From Parachlamydiaceae bacterium (GTDB lineage: Bacteria > Chlamydiota > Chlamydiia > Chlamydiales > Parachlamydiaceae), in assembly GCA_013698165.1 (NCBI GenBank), contig JACCVN010000081.1, forward strand, positions 1-9,233: a stretch of 9,233 nt of DNA, in the 5' to 3' direction. The notes under the pieces were generated by a model. It had not been told where the DNA came from, did not search any database, and was given only the letters and a program-made list of their open reading frames with translations. Made by a program: the position numbers and the translations under genes. Shown here piece after piece: positions 1-7,684 of this stretch; within the stretch, counting starts at the first letter, position 1, and every line of letters starts with the position of its first letter.

Positions 1-3000
1 TACTTCCCATCCACGAAACGTACTGGAGTCGCATAAGCGACCTAGACCCCAACCCATCAGAGATTTTTCCTTTCCAATGATCTTTTGAGTTTTGTGCCAA
101 GGATTTTCAAGAACTCCTTGTATCGCCTTTGTAATCATTCGCATTTCCATATAAAAAGGGTTTTCAAGTTTACCGGACGAATTGTTTCCTTTGTCCTCTA
201 CAACAGATTGCAAATATTCCAATATCACAAAATGGTCGGCTTCATAGTGATGCTGACATCCCTGAATACAATAGATTGCATATAACGCCGCCCAATGGTG
301 TTCTTCCTCCTTGCACCCCATCATTTCCTTCAAAAATTCATTAAATAATAGCACTGTTGTCTGCTCAACAATGGGATCATATTCTCTATAAAGAAAAAAA
401 TTAGTGAGGTTCATCATGGCTTGAACCTTGTTTTTCGATACTCGAGTCGACATGAAAACTTTAGATAAGGACAATGATTCATTTTTGAAATCGATATATC
501 GACGGAGAGGAACGATCTCAGGTGTATCAATAATTGAAATTATCTCTTTTGCACCTTTGGCGATAACCTGTGAATCAATGGAATTGTGAACAGACTTCCC
601 TTCACCTTTTTTTGGAGTATAAAAATCAATAGCAGCTTCTCCACCTTTGATCAGCTTAACGACAAGATCAAGTTTTTCATCTAAGTGCTCTGCATTGAAC
701 TCCTCCCATACTTGAGGCCACCATTTAGAGGCTTGAAAGAAAACTTTCGATCCTTGATTCGATAAACGCCCTAAAACTTTATTCCAACATGTAATTTTTT
801 CCTGCTTTTCCAATGGGATGGAATATTCTTTTAAATTCGCCATCGAGTACAAAATATCCTCTAAAACAGCTATAGGAGCAAAATCAGCGGCATGATTAAT
901 ATATTCAAACCAAAAACCCTTTTTTGTCGGTTTACATTCAAAGGCAAGCTTGTTGCAGATCACGAACAAACTATGCAATTGAGTTTTATCTGCTATGTCA
1001 GATTCTTTAGATATTGCAATTGTCTGTAGAAGCATTTCAGCAAGAATTTCTAGCCATGACCCACGCAAGGATTTCTCGTTTATGGACGCTAATGCGTTTT
1101 TATTCTCGATAAGATTTATGCAATTCGATATATGCCCTCCTCGGAGGAATATTTTATATATTGTGAGCCAAGATTTTTCAAAACCTTGTGGAGTGTCGAG
1201 TTTTATGATCAATTCCCCTGCTTCGCGCACATGGCCTTTATCTGCCAGGTGACCTATAAGCTCAAAGTTTCTTTCATAAAAAGCATCATCTAAGTCGTCA
1301 CTAAAGACCCCTTCCTTTTCCAACCAACGTGAGCCCTTAAACAAATCTCTTTTATTCAAATTGCTCTTAAAGAAGTACTGGCAAAGGGATCTCATCATAG
1401 TTTTAACATTAACATCAGCAATTGCGGTCTCCGGAATTTTTTCCAAAAGCTGTTCGATATTTTCCAGAGATTCTGTCAATATTTTCGATTTTGATTCAAA
1501 GAGTAGTTTTGATGAGGCATGGATTAATATATTTGCGAAATGGGATAGATTGCCTTGATAAGATTGTGGAATGGCAACATTAATTTTCACAATCTCATTG
1601 AATAGTCCGAAGTCAAAGAGTTTCTGTAAAAAATTAAAGGGAAGCTTATGGACACGTTTAAGAGCAAAATTTAGGTCGGCATTTTGCAGCAGATATGTAG
1701 TTACCGTTCGAAAATGCTCTTCTAGAAACTTCTCATGACTGTGGCTTAATATGTTGATTACCAATTTCATGAGGATGGGCTTCAAAAAGCGATCTTTTTC
1801 ACCTAAATAAAAGTTTAGCAACTCAAATGGTGGAATTGAAGAATTTTGACTATTAAACTGGTCCAAAATCCCTTCAATGTGACTCTCTATGTCCACTGCA
1901 GGTGAACTTTCAGCCATCGATTTAATGATTTGTAAAAGATAATTGCGTTCTTCCCATATCGACTCAATTTGTAGCAATCTTCTAAGAAAAATGAAAAGAA
2001 CTTCTCTGTTATTCAGAGAGCCTTTTGATTTTTGAAGCTGCTGAAGGGCATTATTGATGGAACTCTTTAAAAGTGGAAGATTATGGCTGCAAAACTGACT
2101 CGCAAAAGGAGATGAAATATCAAATTCATCTGTCAGTTCCTTCAGGTTCAACCCTTTCTCATTGGCAAGACTAAGGTGGATAGTTTCCAATGCAGACTTA
2201 AATTCCAAAAACGTTTCTGTATTGACTTCAGGAATAAGTTCCAACCTATGGATTTCACAGGCAAAACGCAGGCTTTGAAGAGGTGATAGGAGCCTGTTTT
2301 TCATTAAGATAACTTGCAGCGCAAATTCTCTAACATTTTTAGGTGCGGATTTCATTCTTTGGATAGTATTCACCAAAACGTTAAACAGGTTTTTTTCTAT
2401 CTCGGGATCCTCTGTAATGCATTTTAGCTTATAGAGCTTCATAATGATATTTAAGGATGTCTTAGGGAGGTATATTTGTTGGAGCTCCATCCGTTGAATT
2501 ACTTTTTTTGAGACCTCCTTAGGGATCTCTGTGCTATGATTTCCAAAACAAATCGTTAGGAGATTATGGTATAGCAGTACATTGACTTCATAGTTTTCCT
2601 CATCGCCAACTTCGTCAAGATATTCAAAAGCCAGATCAATAAACATCTCCTTGCCCGTAGCAAAAAGCCAGGTTACAAACTCAGTTTTTTTGTGCGTTTT
2701 CAATGGAAAAGAATTCAAGGAAGCAGCACTTTGAAAGGCACTAAGAATATCACTTTTAAATGACTCTGGGGCCCAATTATCCAAAAACATGTCTAGCATT
2801 TTTCGCGATAATAGCCTAAAAAAGACTTCTTCATTCTTTTGAGCCAACAAAGATAGAGAAAGTAAAAAACCGGTTTTCCAAGCCTGAACTTGCTTTTGAT
2901 TCAAAAAGGTTAACGCCTTATCCCTGCAAATCGATAAATTAAGCCTTGGATCACTGCTATATTGTTGGAGGGGTGATTTTTCGATACCAAAAACCGGCTC

Positions 3001-4752
3001 TCTATTCGCAGTAAGGATATCGTAAATATGGCGCAAATGATGAAATGTGGTTGGACTCGACCCTGCGACATGAGCGAGATGTTGAATAGCTTCCGGAAGA
3101 TCATAAGGGAACAATAACACATAATTTGAATTGTCCTTTTTCCCAAGACTTTTGTCCATCACTCCAAGATCTTTGCTGGAATTTAGGACAATTTGAATAT
3201 AAAGATCCTGGCCAATCTGAGTAGGTTTACAGGAATAATCACTTTCACATCTCAGATTACCGTGCAGAATCAATGCTGAAGACACCTGAATCATTGCATA
3301 GAGATCTTGGTATGAAAAATTCGGATCTCGCAACAAAATCTTCATCTGTTCAATAAGCGACTTGGATTCAGAATGTGTTTTCTCATCAATTTTTCCGATT
3401 TGATTAGATTTTGAACGGTGAATATTCCTTCCAACTTTATCAATATAGTTAAATACATACTGCCATAATTCTTGGATTTCTTTGAGGTTCCCAATGTTCA
3501 TCTTATACAGGATTGCTGATGCATTAAGTGCTAGCACAACTAATATATTGAGATTACCTTGATGATGATGAGTCATCCTTGAAATTAATTGCGCGCCTAA
3601 GATCTCGGACAATGGAGTCTTTTGTGTATTTTTCCCAATTTGTTGATTTTTTCGTTCATTCAGAAGTGCAGATATGGCTTTTTGTAACAACCCATCCCGG
3701 ATGCAGCCCCCTCCTTGCATGAAGTGGGACATAGTCCTTGCAAAGTCCATTCTATCTGCAAATGCGGATTCTTTAAAGGTGAAATTTGAAAACAATCCAT
3801 CCACAATAGCCTGTACAACGTTGATCACCGAGGGGCCAATCAAACTTTCCAGATAAATTTCAGGATTTTCCTCATTCCGGATAATAGGTGTAACGTCTAC
3901 ACAAAGAGCGGTAATAGGGGTGATTGTGGTATTTGCCAAAAAAGGAAATATGCAGTCATGCACCTTGCCTTCACTTCCCAAACTACGCAAAGAAAAGCAG
4001 ACTTTTTCATTCCTTAGGTCTTTTGCGCGAAGAAATCCAAAGGCTTTAATATAATATTCATAAAGGGATGGACCTATATCAGCTGGAGAAAATTGCTTTT
4101 TAAAAAGTTCTCCCAAATAGGAGTTAGGCTTATCTTTCGCATTTCTTTTCAAATTTGCTAATTCCAGTGCCAGACTATAAGGATTGAACATCCCCTGTTT
4201 CAATTTTTCTGCCAAAGGTGCCACAAGCCCTTCATCGATGACAGTGTCCCAGTCAGCAATATTTTCCAGATCCAATCGAAACTGCCAATCAGTGTCATTA
4301 GGAGTCGTTTCAAGCCGTTGAAAGAAGGGCTTTGCTATATAATGAGTACCATGCACTTTTGCTGAAGAAATAGTTGTCATAATGCGCAAAATGGAGTCTT
4401 TTAAAAGGCTCCATATACGGCCACCAACCAACACGATCTTTGGACGTTTGAGAAACTTATTTTCACATGCACTGTCAATAGACTGAGCGATTTCATATAT
4501 CGAGGTCTCGATATCCATTGGAGCCGCGCATCGCCCGTTTATGGTGAATGTTTCTTGAATGAATTTTCTGATTTTTTCAATCAATAGAGAATCTAATTTA
4601 CATAGATCACGAGTGATCTTCTCACGAGCAGTTTTTGTGATCGACCCTTTCCAATCTATTATGTCTGCTTCAATCAGTTCATAGATTTCTTTATCCTTAT
4701 CAGTACATCTATAAAATGGGTAATTTGTATGAAATGAAATGGGCAACGACAT
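1..4752 (-). CDS. Giant unrecognised protein, at least 1,584 aa, C-terminus cut by window edge
   Basis: One frame runs from an ATG at 4752-4750 to base 1 with no stop, giving 1,584 visible residues and an unknown remainder. No earlier in-frame ATG precedes an in-frame TAA near 4800, so this start is well fixed; its ribosome site is weak (AGG, 11 bases upstream). I do not recognise the family. There is no signal peptide and no clear membrane helix, so a cytosolic or secreted-effector location is possible. Residues 1-about 370 look mixed alpha/beta, with GG at 110-111, NDTDW at 152-156 and a hydrophobic strand carrying D286; this vaguely recalls polymerase-beta-type nucleotidyltransferases, but the spacing is long. 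From about 380 onward it is a long, Leu/Phe/Lys/Glu-rich, apparently all-helical region, with two TPR/PPR-like units at about 1159-1217 whose GHV and GHI turns lie 33 residues apart. It follows thrC on the same strand but has its own promoter, so a link to threonine synthesis is not implied. Confidence 0.9.
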   Translation of the reverse strand, partial: MSLPISFHTNYPFYRCTDKDKEIYELIEADIIDWKGSITKTAREKITRDLCKLDSLLIEKIRKFIQETFTINGRCAAPMDIETSIYEIAQSIDSACENKFLKRPKIVLVGGRIWSLLKDSILRIMTTISSAKVHGTHYIAKPFFQRLETTPNDTDWQFRLDLENIADWDTVIDEGLVAPLAEKLKQGMFNPYSLALELANLKRNAKDKPNSYLGELFKKQFSPADIGPSLYEYYIKAFGFLRAKDLRNEKVCFSLRSLGSEGKVHDCIFPFLANTTITPITALCVDVTPIIRNEENPEIYLESLIGPSVINVVQAIVDGLFSNFTFKESAFADRMDFARTMSHFMQGGGCIRDGLLQKAISALLNERKNQQIGKNTQKTPLSEILGAQLISRMTHHHQGNLNILVVLALNASAILYKMNIGNLKEIQELWQYVFNYIDKVGRNIHRSKSNQIGKIDEKTHSESKSLIEQMKILLRDPNFSYQDLYAMIQVSSALILHGNLRCESDYSCKPTQIGQDLYIQIVLNSSKDLGVMDKSLGKKDNSNYVLLFPYDLPEAIQHLAHVAGSSPTTFHHLRHIYDILTANREPVFGIEKSPLQQYSSDPRLNLSICRDKALTFLNQKQVQAWKTGFLLSLSLLAQKNEEVFFRLLSRKMLDMFLDNWAPESFKSDILSAFQSAASLNSFPLKTHKKTEFVTWLFATGKEMFIDLAFEYLDEVGDEENYEVNVLLYHNLLTICFGNHSTEIPKEVSKKVIQRMELQQIYLPKTSLNIIMKLYKLKCITEDPEIEKNLFNVLVNTIQRMKSAPKNVREFALQVILMKNRLLSPLQSLRFACEIHRLELIPEVNTETFLEFKSALETIHLSLANEKGLNLKELTDEFDISSPFASQFCSHNLPLLKSSINNALQQLQKSKGSLNNREVLFIFLRRLLQIESIWEERNYLLQIIKSMAESSPAVDIESHIEGILDQFNSQNSSIPPFELLNFYLGEKDRFLKPILMKLVINILSHSHEKFLEEHFRTVTTYLLQNADLNFALKRVHKLPFNFLQKLFDFGLFNEIVKINVAIPQSYQGNLSHFANILIHASSKLLFESKSKILTESLENIEQLLEKIPETAIADVNVKTMMRSLCQYFFKSNLNKRDLFKGSRWLEKEGVFSDDLDDAFYERNFELIGHLADKGHVREAGELIIKLDTPQGFEKSWLTIYKIFLRGGHISNCINLIENKNALASINEKSLRGSWLEILAEMLLQTIAISKESDIADKTQLHSLFVICNKLAFECKPTKKGFWFEYINHAADFAPIAVLEDILYSMANLKEYSIPLEKQEKITCWNKVLGRLSNQGSKVFFQASKWWPQVWEEFNAEHLDEKLDLVVKLIKGGEAAIDFYTPKKGEGKSVHNSIDSQVIAKGAKEIISIIDTPEIVPLRRYIDFKNESLSLSKVFMSTRVSKNKVQAMMNLTNFFLYREYDPIVEQTTVLLFNEFLKEMMGCKEEEHHWAALYAIYCIQGCQHHYEADHFVILEYLQSVVEDKGNNSSGKLENPFYMEMRMITKAIQGVLENPWHKTQKIIGKEKSLMGWGLGRLCDSSTFRGWEV

Positions 4753-4822
4753 CGGAAATAAAACCTGTTGTATCCGTGAAAAAAAATGATCCCTAATTAA
4801 TTTTTAATTGTACAGAAAAAAT

Positions 4823-4852
4823 ATTATAAATGTAGTATATAGAAAATGTGAA
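4823..4852 (-). promoter_or_regulatory. Sigma70-like promoter for the giant gene
   Basis: On the minus strand TTCACA (4852-4847) is followed after 18 bases by a perfect TATAAT (4828-4823). The -35 box matches TTGACA at five of six positions. Transcription would start near 4816, leaving a leader of roughly 64 bases before the ATG at 4752. The leader contains a run of eight T (minus strand, 4786-4779). The position, orientation and match quality make this the likely promoter of the giant gene, which would then be expressed independently of the thr operon. The assignment is from sequence only. Confidence 0.6.
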
Positions 4853-4902
4853 TAAATATCCTCTATTATATTTGGCTATTTTATTTAAACAATCCTAAGG
4901 GG

Positions 4903-4942
4903 AATACTCAACAATAACAGCAACATGCTGGCTATGAGTATT
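4903..4942. repeat. Nested inverted repeat (outer 8 bp, inner 5 bp stems)
   Basis: AATACTCA (4903-4910) is perfectly complementary to TGAGTATT (4935-4942). Inside the loop, CAGCA (4918-4922) pairs with TGCTG (4926-4930) around a three-base loop. The element lies about 50 bases upstream of the -35 box of the giant gene's promoter. It could be a protein-binding operator, a weak terminator for leftward or rightward transcripts, or chance; neither strand has a long T-run straight after the stem, which argues against a classical intrinsic terminator. Confidence 0.5.
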
Positions 4943-5203
4943 TAATTGATTTTATCAATCGATTATCTGATCATTAAATTATTCTTTATTGTGAAAAGAT
5001 ATCGGAATTTAATTATTGATTTTTTTAAAGTCAGTCACATTCACGGACGATTCATTGCATTCGTCCCAAACGACATTGAGTTAAAAAAAATAACTATGAA
5101 ACAGTTATTGAAGCTAGAGATTGTATCAAGAAAATTAGTAGATGTGAACTTCCTAATAGCTTAACAAGCCGCCCCTTTGGGACTTCTATTCAAATATTCC
5201 CCA

Positions 5204-5238
5204 CCCATAGTTTGCCCCTATCGGGCCTTCACTATGGG
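5204..5238. repeat. Long two-part stem-loop in the repeat cluster
   Basis: CCCATAGT (5204-5211) pairs perfectly with ACTATGGG (5231-5238) and encloses the GCCC/GGGC hairpin at 5214-5226, so the two stems can stack with small internal loops. This is the most stable-looking structure between thrC and the giant gene. A transcript running leftward out of thrC would contain it, where it could protect the 3' end or slow RNA polymerase; there is no adjoining U-run, so it is not a textbook terminator. Confidence 0.55.
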
Positions 5239-5307
5239 CTCTACACAATTAGCCCCATTCGGGGCAGAATGCACTGCAATTAGCCTATTCGGGCAAAGTC
5301 CACATAG

Positions 5308-5341
5308 TTTTGTAGGACAAAATTTAATCAAATCTACAAAA
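5308..5341. repeat. 8-bp inverted repeat with AT-rich loop
   Basis: TTTTGTAG (5308-5315) is complementary to CTACAAAA (5334-5341) with an 18-base AT-rich spacer. The stem is weak in RNA form because of the A/T content. It lies about 100 bases beyond the thrC stop. It could be a weak 3'-end hairpin or a protein-binding site; chance is also possible in such AT-rich DNA. Confidence 0.35.
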
Positions 5342-5444
5342 TGGTCAGTTATTTGCCTCGCTCCCATCGATCGCATTCGCGGCTATTGGGCTTTTGCAAT
5401 TACTTCATTGGGTTTTCAAATTTCTCCAGATTTGATCCTTAGGC

Positions 5445-6758
5445 TTACTCCTTGTATTTTGTTAACAAGAGATTATGAAACTCGTCGTAATTGGGTGAAC
5501 TCTTTATAGAGTGCTTTTCTTTGGCTAGCACGTCCTGCAAACCTTTAGGGATGGGCACTTTTTGAGAAGTAATCCTTTCTACATCTTCAGCAAATTTCGC
5601 CGGATGGGCGGTTTCAAGGAATATTCCATTAATCTTATCCTGATGATTTTTCATGTAAGATTGTAAGCCCAAAAAAGCGACAGCCCCATGAGGGTCAGGA
5701 AGATATCCATACTTTGAAAATAGTTCCTGCATTGCAATCTTAGTTTGGTCATCTGTGTAGCTTATCCCTGTAACTTCAATTCCCATTTTTTTCCATTGAT
5801 GGTCATAGAGATCGAGCATTCTAGCAAAGTTACTAGGGTTTCCAACATCCATCGCATTCGATAGTGTATGTTTAGAAAGGTGCGGTTCAAAAATTCCTGT
5901 ATGCAAATATTTCGGCACAGTGTCATTTATATTTGTTGCCGCCATGAAATGAGCAACAGGCAGGCCTATCCTTTGAGCTAAAAGTCCAGCGGTCAAATTC
6001 CCAAAATTTCCGCATGGAACTGAAATGATCATGGGCTTGTTTTTATCTTTGAGCTGAGCGTAAGCATAAATATAGTAAAATGATTGAGGGATAAGCCTTG
6101 CGATATTGATAGAGTTCGCCGAGGTAAGGTTAACCTTCTTTCGCAAAACGTTGTCAGAAAAGGCTTGTTTGACAAGTTTTTGACAGTCATCAAAAGATCC
6201 TACCACTTCAAGGGCAGTAATATTTCCACCCATAGTTGTCAGCTGCTTTTCTTGACTCCAGCTCACCTTACCTTCAGGATATAAAATCCAGACTCGAATT
6301 CCCGGCACATTAAAAAATGCCTGGGCGATTGCGCTGCCGGTATCTCCAGAGGTTGCAACCAAAATATTTAACGTCTGATTTTTGTGCCGCATGAAATACC
6401 CCATCAATTGGGCCATGTAGCGCCCTCCAAAGTCTTTAAATGACAATGTAGGACCATGAAATAACTCCAGGGCATAAATATCTGAGGAAAGCTCTTTAAG
6501 CGGAGCCTCAAAGTTAAATGCCTTACTGACGATTTCCCTTTGCTCATTTACCGGAATAATCCCCTCGAGGAACATTTTACCGACTTCAAAAGCAATTTCT
6601 TGGAATGACAAAGACCCGATTTGATTAAAAAATGTCTCAGGCATATGCGGAATGTGGTCAGGCATGAACAATCCCCCATCCTCAGCAAGACCTTTCATCA
6701 CCGCATCTTCCAGTGAAACTCTAATATTTTTATTATTGGTACTGTAAAAATGAATCAT
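5445..6758 (-). CDS. thrC: Threonine synthase (last step of threonine synthesis)
   Basis: This PLP enzyme converts O-phospho-L-homoserine and water to L-threonine and phosphate in the cytosol. The 437-residue length is close to that of E. coli ThrC. Visible motifs are the family N-terminus with GLAEDGGLFMP (23-33), the PLP lysine K108 in HGPTLSFKDFGGR, the phosphate-binding loop ATSGDTGSA (135-143), SANSINIARLIPQ (213-225), the glycine-rich GNFGNLTAG (250-258), NAMDVGNPSNFAR (301-313), DPHGA (355-359) and ETAHPAKF (382-389). From memory the sequence is closer to Bacteroidota ThrC than to the E. coli enzyme. The ATG overlaps the thrB stop by four bases, and AAGGA four bases upstream can serve as ribosome site, so translation is probably coupled to thrB. 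It is the last gene of the operon; a hairpin-repeat cluster follows its TAA. Confidence 0.97.
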   Translation of the reverse strand: MIHFYSTNNKNIRVSLEDAVMKGLAEDGGLFMPDHIPHMPETFFNQIGSLSFQEIAFEVGKMFLEGIIPVNEQREIVSKAFNFEAPLKELSSDIYALELFHGPTLSFKDFGGRYMAQLMGYFMRHKNQTLNILVATSGDTGSAIAQAFFNVPGIRVWILYPEGKVSWSQEKQLTTMGGNITALEVVGSFDDCQKLVKQAFSDNVLRKKVNLTSANSINIARLIPQSFYYIYAYAQLKDKNKPMIISVPCGNFGNLTAGLLAQRIGLPVAHFMAATNINDTVPKYLHTGIFEPHLSKHTLSNAMDVGNPSNFARMLDLYDHQWKKMGIEVTGISYTDDQTKIAMQELFSKYGYLPDPHGAVAFLGLQSYMKNHQDKINGIFLETAHPAKFAEDVERITSQKVPIPKGLQDVLAKEKHSIKSSPNYDEFHNLLLTKYKE

Positions 6759-7684
6759 AGGATCCTTGGCCCTTTTTTATTGATTGAAGAAACATAAAGA
6801 TTGCAATCCAGACCTTTTGCTCGGCAGGCACTCACCATGGCCTCTCCGACATTTTCTGCTTGGCTTTTCTTTTGTGTCAATGCAAACACTGAGGGACCTG
6901 AACCTGAAATACTGCATCCAAGTGCCCCTGCATACAATGCTGCGGATTGAATATCATAAAAACCCGGGATCAGCCTAGCTCTCACTGGTTCGACTACTAC
7001 ATCATTTAGAGATCTGCCAATGAGAGATGCATCCCCACTAAATAGACCAGCAATCAGACCGGCGGCATTTCCGGATTGGATGACCATTTGATTGAGAGAT
7101 ATTTCTTTTCTTAGAATTTGTCTAGCAGATTCCGTCCGAATTTCAATCTTTGGATGCAGCACGCTGCAATATAAATTTAAATTTATAGGAATTTCGACGA
7201 TATCCAAAGGTTGATAGCTACGTACAAGAATAAATCCTCCCAATAGCGAAGGGGCAACATTATCCGCATGGGCACTACCACAGGCAATTCTTTCCGCCTC
7301 CATTGCAAATGGTATAAGCTCTTTCGAAGTAAGTGGTGATCCTAACAAGGCATTCACTGCAAAAACTGACCCTGCAGCGCTAGCGGCACTAGACCCTAAC
7401 CCGCTCCCTAGAGGCATTTTTTTATGAAGTTCTAATTCGACACCATGGTCGCAATTAAGAAATTCTAAAAGCTTAAGAACGCTCACACCGGCTGTATTTT
7501 TTTTTGGATCGAGGGACAAAACTCCGCCATCTCCCGATACTTTGGCCATAGTCACACCCGGATGCTCGCTTAGCCTTGCGATGACCTCATCTCCCGGCAT
7601 TTCGAGGGCGAAACCGAAAATATCAAAGCCCGAGGCTACATTGGCAACAGTGGCAGGTGCAAAGACACGTATTTCACCCTTCAT
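6755..7684 (-). CDS. thrB: Homoserine kinase
   Basis: ThrB phosphorylates L-homoserine with ATP to O-phosphohomoserine, the substrate of ThrC encoded next. The 309 residues match the usual size for this GHMP-superfamily kinase. The three family motifs are present: the N-terminal APATVANVASGFDIFG (9-24), the ATP-binding loop PLGSGLGSSAASAAGS (91-106), and the C-terminal glycine motif SISGSGPSVFAL (258-269). ADNVAPSLLGG (140-150) is also typical. The start is set by an AGGAG ribosome site (7696-7692) seven bases upstream, lying within the end of asd, and by the ATGA overlap with the asd stop. The overlap at both ends with asd and thrC indicates coupled translation in a single transcript. Nothing is truncated or missing. 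Confidence 0.97.
   Translation of the reverse strand: MKGEIRVFAPATVANVASGFDIFGFALEMPGDEVIARLSEHPGVTMAKVSGDGGVLSLDPKKNTAGVSVLKLLEFLNCDHGVELELHKKMPLGSGLGSSAASAAGSVFAVNALLGSPLTSKELIPFAMEAERIACGSAHADNVAPSLLGGFILVRSYQPLDIVEIPINLNLYCSVLHPKIEIRTESARQILRKEISLNQMVIQSGNAAGLIAGLFSGDASLIGRSLNDVVVEPVRARLIPGFYDIQSAALYAGALGCSISGSGPSVFALTQKKSQAENVGEAMVSACRAKGLDCNLYVSSINKKGPRIL

Larger units (their letters stand above)
4753..5164. other. AT-rich intergenic stretch without a convincing gene
   Basis: This part of the gap between thrC and the giant gene is very AT-rich. It holds the leader and promoter of the giant gene and a nested palindrome at 4903-4942. A second small inverted repeat is ATTGAT at 4945-4950 with ATCAAT at 4954-4959. 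A plus-strand frame of 72 codons (4946-5164) would have to start at TTG; I see no good ribosome site and do not recognise the peptide. It could be a decayed gene remnant, but nothing shows this. No tRNA, CRISPR or insertion sequence is visible. Confidence 0.6.
5165..5412. repeat. Cluster of short GC-rich hairpin repeats downstream of thrC
   Basis: Short GC-rich palindromes stand out from the AT-rich surroundings: GCCCC-TTT-GGGAC at 5171-5183 (imperfect), GCCC-ctatc-GGGC at 5214-5226, GCCCC-ATTC-GGGGC at 5252-5265, and GCCT-ATTC-GGGC at 5283-5294. The last two are direct repeats, each preceded by CAATTA (5246-5251 and 5277-5282) and sharing the same ATTC loop while the stems differ in paired positions. 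A more degraded copy follows CAATTA at 5397. The pattern resembles families of palindromic intergenic repeats that are scattered through some bacterial genomes and may act in mRNA 3'-end formation or stability. No transposase or other mobile gene is nearby. The placement straight after thrC fits a role at the operon's 3' end. Confidence 0.6.

Noticed and set aside
85..3856. Several 60-85 codon frames on both strands within 1-4752
   Set aside because: They are out-of-frame or antisense shadows of the continuous giant coding frame.
1..4752. Interpretation of the left half as a decayed or non-coding region
   Set aside because: Reading minus-strand triplets in register with the ATG at 4752 gives no stop codon up to base 1, so this is one intact frame that simply leaves the window.
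4946..5164. Plus-strand frame of 72 codons in the intergenic gap
   Set aside because: TTG start without a ribosome site, very AT-rich composition and no recognisable motif. A gene remnant cannot be excluded, but there is no support for calling a gene.
5417..5434. CAAAT/ATTTG hairpin just after the thrC stop as an intrinsic terminator
   Set aside because: The stem is five bases, nearly all A/T, with an eight-base loop and no T-run on the minus strand.
5177..5509. Plus-strand frame of 110 codons across the hairpin cluster and the end of thrC
   Set aside because: It needs a TTG start, lies largely on palindromic repeats, and runs antisense into the clearly real thrC C-terminus. The peptide looks like translated repeat.
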